Shown: positions 13,815-18,655 of the stretch, one piece after another | Position numbering within the stretch: the stretch's first letter is position 1 | Layout: each line of letters begins with the position of its first letter | From: Methanosarcina baikalica | GTDB lineage: Archaea; Halobacteriota; Methanosarcinia; Methanosarcinales; Methanosarcinaceae | Assembly (NCBI RefSeq): GCF_031461075.1 | Contig: NZ_JAVKPK010000068.1 | Location: forward strand, 1-18,655 | Direction of reading: 5' to 3' | DNA length: 18,655 bases | Position numbers and translations under genes: made by a program | Notes under the pieces: model-generated | The model's input: only the letters and a program-made list of their open reading frames with translations | Told to the model about the DNA's origin: nothing | The model's database searches: none

Positions 13815-14214
13815 GCTTTTATGATTTGTTCAAATACATAATCATTCACTTAAACCACTCTTATTTTACCTGACATTAGTTTGGGGAGGAGTATATCTCT
13901 TAGCCTTGATAACAATGTAATCTGTTTATATTTCTCAGTGATTATTTCAAAATTGAATTCCACATTCTCACTGAACTTAATTCAAACTTCGTCTCAGGAG
14001 ATAATAACCAGTCTATTTAGGCAAGTTTCCGAAAGGAACTCATAGTCAGGTATACACATCCTTTAACCAGTTTTAAACGAAAAAAGAACCGGCGACTGAA
14101 TGAAGTCCCGGACTGCGCATCAAGATAATAGAAGATTGGAGATTCTCCGAGAAAAACATAATTGGAAGATTTAAAATAGAATCAAAATAGAATCAGGCTA
14201 AACGCCTTAGATAA
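13815..14214. other. Spacer upstream of the ravA-like gene
   Basis: No ORF recognised. Near the gene, GATTTAAAATAG (about 14168-14179) is a possible TATA element. It is followed by a tandem duplication, AAAATAGAATC twice (14175-14198). The start at 14215 has no Shine-Dalgarno of its own. Confidence 0.4.
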
Positions 14215-15768
14215 ATGCCCGCAAAATTTAGTTTCTATCAAATCCTACGACTCGGAGGCCTGTCCCTGAAAGAAACACTTCTTGAGATCAAAGCTGCATT
14301 TATGGACTATTTTAAAGAGCGAGAAGCTGAAATCAACGGCTCTCTCCTTGCTGTATTGTCCGGGGAAAACCTCCTTTTTCTCGGGCCTCCAGGAACGGCG
14401 AAAACTGAGCTTGCGAAAAGTATCTGTCAGTCCATTGAAGGCGGAAATTTTTTCAATTATCTCCTGACAAGCTTCTCAACCCCTGAAGAGATCTTTGGGC
14501 CGCTTTCATTAAAAGCCCTGGAAGAAGACGAGTTCCGTCGAAAAATAGACGGCTGCCTCCCGACTGCTCATATTGCTTTACTGGACGAGATTTTTAAAGC
14601 AAGTAGCGCAATCCTGAACAGCCTCCTGACAATCCTGAATGAGCATAAATACCATAACGGGAGAGAGATTGTAGACGTACCTCTGCTCTCGGTTTTTGGA
14701 GCATCCAATGAGTTCCCGGACGAAAACGAGAGCCTTGAAGCCCTTTATGACCGTTTTCTGTTCAAGTACAGGCTCGCCTATATCCAGGACGAAGAGAACT
14801 TCAGAAATCTCCTTTTCAGGAGCCCTGAAGATTTCGAACCTGTTGTAAGTATCCCGGTGTATGCAATATACGGACTTCGGGAAAGTGCAAAGCACCTTCC
14901 TGTTGACCCTGATGTTGAAGTAATCATTACTGAACTTCGAAAGAGCCTTCAACTGCATGAAATTGAAATTTCGGACAGGCGCTGGAAAAAAGTTATCCAG
15001 GTTCTCAAGGTTGCAGCCTGTAGCAGCGGATGCCAGGCAGTGGACAGAACAATGGTGCTTCTGCTTCAGCACATGCTCTGGAACCTGCCCGAAGAGAGAG
15101 AATTCATAAGGAAAACTGTCTTTGAGCTCGCAGTATCAGGCGGCATCAGTACGGAAAAACTGTGCCCGGAAGCCGAAGACCTGCAGGCTGCAATCAGTAT
15201 TGCCCTGAAAAATGAACTTCCTGTAAAAGTTGCCTGTGATAGTTGCGGAGAAGAATTCCTGTTGAGACAGGAAATAGAAGCTCACCATGTTTCCCACCCG
15301 AACCACAGCTATACTTTAAGAATGGAAGGTTCCTCAAAGATCTATCCCTACGAGAACCTTGTCAGGGAAATTGATTCCCTTCATGAAGCGGTAGGAAAAA
15401 CAAATACACTGTCCCTGCCTCAGAAAGAAGTTTTTGAAAAAGAATTTGAAGCCCTGACAGACAGAGTCAAACGCGTAAAATACAGGCTTGAAGAAGAAAG
15501 GGGACTTCTCAAAAACCTGGTGGAGACAAATATCTGGCTCTCAACTCTTGACAGAAACGAAGCTCTCCTTCTTCACGACATCAGAAGTATCGAGTTATCA
15601 GAGTTGGATGACCTTCTATCGAAAGGCCAGTCAATGCTTGGATTGCAGAGCAGGCAAGTCCAGCCCGGACCGCAACCTGCAAAAGAAGAAACAATTCCTG
15701 TGCCCGATTCAGGCAGCAGTGTCAATAGTTTTATGAAAGGGATCGGGTCCAGATTAAAGCTCAGATGA
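14215..15768 (+). CDS. MoxR-family AAA+ ATPase, RavA-like
   Basis: A 517-residue AAA+ ATPase of the MoxR/RavA group. Walker A is GPPGTAKT (57-64), Walker B IALLDE (120-125), sensor 1 N165 in GASNEFP, the arginine finger region YDRF (179-181) and sensor 2 SDRRW (253-257). Such ATPases act as hexameric chaperones that use a VWA partner to remodel protein complexes. The downstream gene encodes that partner. After the AAA+ module comes an apparent zinc-finger-like segment, C341-x2-C344 with H357/H358 and H361/H364 (CDSCGEEFLLRQEIEAHHVS). A coiled-coil-like region (about 385-440) and a proline-rich tail follow. The start is uncertain: ATG 14215 lacks an RBS, whereas GGAGG at 14254-14258 sits 7 nt before CTG 14266 (LSLKETLLEI). 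34 bp separate it from the VWA gene. Confidence 0.9.
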   Translation: MPAKFSFYQILRLGGLSLKETLLEIKAAFMDYFKEREAEINGSLLAVLSGENLLFLGPPGTAKTELAKSICQSIEGGNFFNYLLTSFSTPEEIFGPLSLKALEEDEFRRKIDGCLPTAHIALLDEIFKASSAILNSLLTILNEHKYHNGREIVDVPLLSVFGASNEFPDENESLEALYDRFLFKYRLAYIQDEENFRNLLFRSPEDFEPVVSIPVYAIYGLRESAKHLPVDPDVEVIITELRKSLQLHEIEISDRRWKKVIQVLKVAACSSGCQAVDRTMVLLLQHMLWNLPEEREFIRKTVFELAVSGGISTEKLCPEAEDLQAAISIALKNELPVKVACDSCGEEFLLRQEIEAHHVSHPNHSYTLRMEGSSKIYPYENLVREIDSLHEAVGKTNTLSLPQKEVFEKEFEALTDRVKRVKYRLEEERGLLKNLVETNIWLSTLDRNEALLLHDIRSIELSELDDLLSKGQSMLGLQSRQVQPGPQPAKEETIPVPDSGSSVNSFMKGIGSRLKLR

Positions 15769-15802
15769 ATAACTCAAGCCCGCAACTTTATGAGGTTTTG
15801 AT

Positions 15803-17455
15803 ATGGAAGGCTCCGAAGGTTTCTTGAATAATCCAGACTCTTCCTTATCTGAAGCTTACTCCTTATTTTCAAAAAATAAAATCTTGCGTGATTCTCTTAT
15901 TCTCCAGAAACAGGCTGCTTCTATACTGGAAAGGGATCTCAGGAGCACAATAGCTTTTCCTCGAACCATTCCCCGTCCTATGCGAGAAAAAATAGCCGAG
16001 ATCATTACCCTTGAAATCCTGTTTGGGCAACCTTACGAGATAAAGGACTCTGAAAGGTTTATCGAGATTTTCGGAGCTTTTTATCCGATTTTCCTTACCC
16101 TGAGAAATTCAAAACCCTGGCCCAGGTTGCGGAAAATTGCAAAAAAAAGTAGGGGAGCCGGAATTGCAGGCTTGAAAATTCTCCTTCCTCTAATTTATGA
16201 GATACTGGAACGCCTTTCAGGCCCCTCAACAGGCGTTTCAGGCGCAGAATATCTTAAGGAACTCGATGCCGGGATGGAGGATATCCTGAGGCAGTTTGAA
16301 AGACTCCTGAAGGAAACCTTCCTTGTGTGGGGAAATAGCATATCAGGGGAGTTTTCAGGCAGGAATGTTCAGGGAATAAGGAATTCCGAAAATCCTGTCC
16401 TTCAGGAAGCTGTCCTTAATTTCATGCAGAAGGACGGCTACCAGGTATTTCTGGAAAGATTAATGGAAGGGCTGTATCGGAAAATAAGCGAATTCATTTC
16501 GGAAATGGAAGAAAATCTGGATCTTTTCGATACTCTCGCCCTCCTATTCCCCCAACGCAACTGGAGCTATTCTGTAAAAGAGCTTAAAAAAGAGCCTTTC
16601 TACCTGCAACTTAAAATGCTGAAAAGTTATTCGACCTTTTTTGAAAAAAGCCCTGACCTTAGGAGAATCATAGATTTCATAGGCAGACGGGAGTTTGACC
16701 CACCCTCTGACCGCATACATCTCTCTCCTTTCGGAAAAAACAGAATTCAGACCGTGCGTTTTTCAGATTCTATCAATAATCTGCTTCCTATGGAGGCCGC
16801 GAAGCTTCTGAACCCATCCCTGAAGCGGAAATTTTATGCGGATATGCTTGAGGGAAAACTCCTGAGCTACCAGCTACTCGGAAAGCATTACACAGGCCCT
16901 CCCCGCATAAAGCCCAGAGGCCCGATGATTGTGCTTGTGGATACGTCAGGGTCCATGCACGGAGCTCCTCAGACCCTGGCCAAGTCGGCGGTGCTGGCTA
17001 TGGCAAAAAGGATGCTTTCCCAGCAAAGGGATATGAAAGTTATCCTTTTTGCCTCTACCAGCCAGCACCTGGAAATAGAGCTAAGCAGCAGGAAAAAAAT
17101 GTCCGAGAAGTTTCTGAATTTCCTTCTCTATACTTTCGGTGGGGGAACGGATTTCAATACCGCACTTTCCTCAGGCCTCAAATCTCTTAAGGAAAAGGAC
17201 TTTCAGGGTGCAGACCTGCTCTTTATAACAGACGGCAAGTCCGAAGTCTCTGACGAACTGGTACTGGCCCGCTGGGAAGAAGCAAAAAAGAAGTATAATG
17301 CAAAAGTTTATTCGCTTATTGTAGGCGGCAATGGAGCAGGCGGGCTGTCTGGAATCTCGGATTATACCTATTTTGTGGAAATGGAGCTGGATTCCGAAGG
17401 TACTGGTGGGATTGTTAGGCTTATGGAGTTTTCACAGAATGATAAATCCGTATAA
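15803..17455 (+). CDS. VWA-domain protein, ViaA-like partner of the RavA ATPase
   Basis: A 550-residue protein with a long helical N-terminal region (1-370) and a C-terminal von Willebrand A domain (about 373-540). All MIDAS elements are present: DTSGS at 380-384 (D380, S382, S384), T449 in FGGGTDF and D477 in FITDGKS, so Mg-dependent ligand binding is expected. This architecture and the adjacent MoxR ATPase match the RavA-ViaA pair, in which the VWA protein stimulates the ATPase and selects substrates. It has no signal or membrane segment and should be cytoplasmic. GAGGTTTT upstream is a good Shine-Dalgarno for ATG 15803. It is almost certainly co-transcribed with 14215-15768. The substrate here is unknown; in enterobacteria the pair is linked to respiratory enzymes and membrane stress. 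Confidence 0.9.
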   Translation: MEGSEGFLNNPDSSLSEAYSLFSKNKILRDSLILQKQAASILERDLRSTIAFPRTIPRPMREKIAEIITLEILFGQPYEIKDSERFIEIFGAFYPIFLTLRNSKPWPRLRKIAKKSRGAGIAGLKILLPLIYEILERLSGPSTGVSGAEYLKELDAGMEDILRQFERLLKETFLVWGNSISGEFSGRNVQGIRNSENPVLQEAVLNFMQKDGYQVFLERLMEGLYRKISEFISEMEENLDLFDTLALLFPQRNWSYSVKELKKEPFYLQLKMLKSYSTFFEKSPDLRRIIDFIGRREFDPPSDRIHLSPFGKNRIQTVRFSDSINNLLPMEAAKLLNPSLKRKFYADMLEGKLLSYQLLGKHYTGPPRIKPRGPMIVLVDTSGSMHGAPQTLAKSAVLAMAKRMLSQQRDMKVILFASTSQHLEIELSSRKKMSEKFLNFLLYTFGGGTDFNTALSSGLKSLKEKDFQGADLLFITDGKSEVSDELVLARWEEAKKKYNAKVYSLIVGGNGAGGLSGISDYTYFVEMELDSEGTGGIVRLMEFSQNDKSV

Positions 17456-17495
17456 GAATGGGTATGTTGAATTGAGTACTTTTATTATATAACAC

Positions 17496-17562
<67 letters not shown>

Positions 17563-17640
17563 CATATATTCTTATAATTCTGAATGGCAGGGATTCAGAA
17601 TAATACTAAATAATTTAGGCAGTTTTGCGAATTTCCACTC

Positions 17641-17656
17641 AATTTGAAGAGGATAC
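17641..17656. repeat. Third copy of the MITE terminal repeat
   Basis: AATTTGAAGAGGATAC is identical to the right end of the element at 1284-1459, 16 of 16 bases. No matching left end occurs in the preceding few hundred bases, so it is a solo or truncated end. Confidence 0.65.
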
Positions 17657-17662
17657 TCTATG

Positions 17663-17698
17663 TGAAAACTCTTATACTTATGAAAACTCTTATATTTT
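17663..17698. repeat. 18-bp tandem direct repeat
   Basis: TGAAAACTCTTATACTTA (17663-17680) is followed directly by TGAAAACTCTTATATTTT (17681-17698), with the first 14 bases identical. It lies just upstream of the Yip1-like remnant and may be a promoter-region duplication. Confidence 0.7.
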
Positions 17699-17743
17699 TC
17701 TAAATTAGTAACTATAAGGTATAAGTAAATATCAGGTTTTACC

Positions 17744-18246
17744 ATGAGCTTCGCAAATATATTTAAAGAAATCCTGGTACAACCCTCAGACTTCTTCAAG
17801 CGAGTATCTTCAGAAAAATATTTTTCTCGATCCTGTAATTTTTGCTCTCATATGCAGCCTGATTGGAACAATACTGATGAGAGGAAAGGTCACCTAGAGA
17901 GCTCTTCCTGTCTTCTTTGCTGGATTCTTTTTTGTCTTTATCATGCGTCTTTTTATTGACAGTGCGATTTTACATGGATTATTTAAGAGATGTTTGGAGG
18001 AGAAGCTGTCTACTAGAAATCACTCCAGATTCTATCATACTCATACACAGTATATCTGTTTGTTACTATTCCTGTCCTGGCGACCGAATTCGAAATCGTC
18101 CCCGTGATTTTAGCTTGGTATTCACATTGTACGGTGTATACCTGATAACCAGAGGAGGCCAGCTAATTCATAACCTGAACTTTGGAAAATCAGCTTTTGC
18201 TGCAATCCTATGGAGTCCTGGTACCTTGCCACTTCTTTTATTCTGA
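17744..18246 (+). pseudogene. Frameshifted Yip1-family membrane protein
   Basis: It starts normally, MSFANIFKEILVQPSDFFKR with AGGT upstream, like archaeal Yip1-domain proteins. Near 17805 the frame shifts to FLDPVIFALICSLIGTILMR, hits TAG at 17895-17897, and reads on as FFAGFFFVFIMRLFIDSAIL. A second shift leads to TVYLFVTIPVLATEFEIVPV near 18050-18100. A third gives FSLVFTLYGVYLITRGGQLI then HNLNFGKSAFAAIL to the end. The fragments are collinear with a multi-helix membrane protein broken by at least three shifts and a stop. Yip1-family function in archaea is unknown. The 3' boundary is approximate. Confidence 0.75.
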
Positions 18247-18655
18247 TTACTTTACTGGGAATCCCTTTGTAATGTAAAGAATCTCTTTACAATTTTTCTT
18301 CTCAACTTTCCCTATATATTTGCCTCACCTGCGGACTCTGACTTTACCCGTTTCAATCTTCGATATAACCTAAGTTTGACAGTATCCACTAATTAATATT
18401 GAAAATCTATCCATTGGTCATCGGTTAAGGAATTTTCTTGCCTGAAGGCTATCGATTTTAGATCAGAAATTGGCCTCAAATTTTAGCCTCTTTACCTAAA
18501 ATCGGTACCCTACTCCAGTTCAATGTCTGTCTGAATTTTGGGCATATGTCAAGAGAATGAATACAATTTATCATGATTCCTCCCTTAACCGAAGACGCAT
18601 GAAAATCTATCTTATTTTTAGCTTAATTTATTTGACAAAAATTCATGAATACATA
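18247..18655. other. Right-edge spacer, no gene recognised
   Basis: Apart from the terminator-like hairpin at 18273-18297 I see no credible ORF or repeat. The sequence is moderately AT-rich and may hold promoter sequences for genes outside the window. Confidence 0.4.
18273..18297 (+). terminator. Hairpin plus T-run terminator
   Basis: TGTAAAGA (18273-18280) and TCTTTACA (18284-18291) form a perfect 8-bp stem with a 3-nt loop, followed by ATTTTTCTT. It would terminate plus-strand transcription shortly after the Yip1-like remnant and may be left over from when that gene was intact. Confidence 0.6.

Noticed and set aside
14578..15072. 164-codon minus-strand ORF
   Set aside because: It lies antisense within the AAA+ domain of the RavA-like gene and has no recognisable motif.

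Overview
The window looks like chromosomal DNA of a methanogenic archaeon of the genus Methanosarcina. This is inferred from protein character: a MoxR/RavA ATPase beside a VWA protein, a right-handed beta-helix surface protein of the type common in that genus, a decayed hydrogenase-maturation gene, ArsM, and TrmB and MarR/ArsR-type regulators. Other support is the long AT-rich intergenic stretches, TATA-like promoters, and many small remnants of insertion sequences. No rRNA, tRNA or CRISPR array was seen.

Layout. (1) 1-1260: an AT-rich left edge, then a UPF0173 metallo-beta-lactamase-fold hydrolase. (2) 1284-1459: a 176-bp MITE-like element with perfect 16-bp terminal inverted repeats and a perfect 8-bp target duplication. 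(3) 1611-4534: a metalloid-response block. It holds a cysteine-rich ArsR regulator, then a same-strand series: UPF0718/ArsP-like permease, mini-thioredoxin, DGC-type zinc-binding protein, and a small Cys-rich protein (DUF6951-like, TTG start). (4) 4535-5258: a non-coding stretch with several potential stems and a second MITE-like element, 195 bp with a TTATAA duplication. (5) 5259-6389: a membrane acyltransferase. On the opposite strand follow an arsenite methyltransferase (arsM, 6463-7233), a membrane-anchored parallel beta-helix protein (7363-8829), a hypB pseudogene (8961-9630), and a TrmB/MarR regulator pair (9831-10676). (6) 10677-14214: a gene-poor, repeat-rich accessory zone. It has a small lipoprotein-like gene, a 29-codon ORF, an internally deleted IS5-type element, a DUF2795-like Cys-rich small protein flanked by 23-bp repeats, a solitary IS end fused to a foreign ORF, and a frameshifted gene remnant. 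(7) 14215-17455: a ravA-viaA-like pair (MoxR AAA+ ATPase plus VWA protein). (8) 17456-18655: a TAAA microsatellite, another copy of the first MITE's terminal repeat, a decayed Yip1-like membrane gene, and a hairpin plus T-run terminator.

How the genes may work together. ArsM converts arsenite to methylated species and ArsP-type permeases export trivalent organoarsenicals. The regulator, permease, redox protein and two Cys-rich small proteins next to arsM therefore read as an organoarsenical or soft-metal detoxification island. The two small Cys-rich partners (3742-4125, 4211-4534) have no established role in this setting and are the best candidates for undescribed biology here. The RavA-like ATPase carries an apparent CxxC/HxxxH zinc-finger-like module, a second point of interest.
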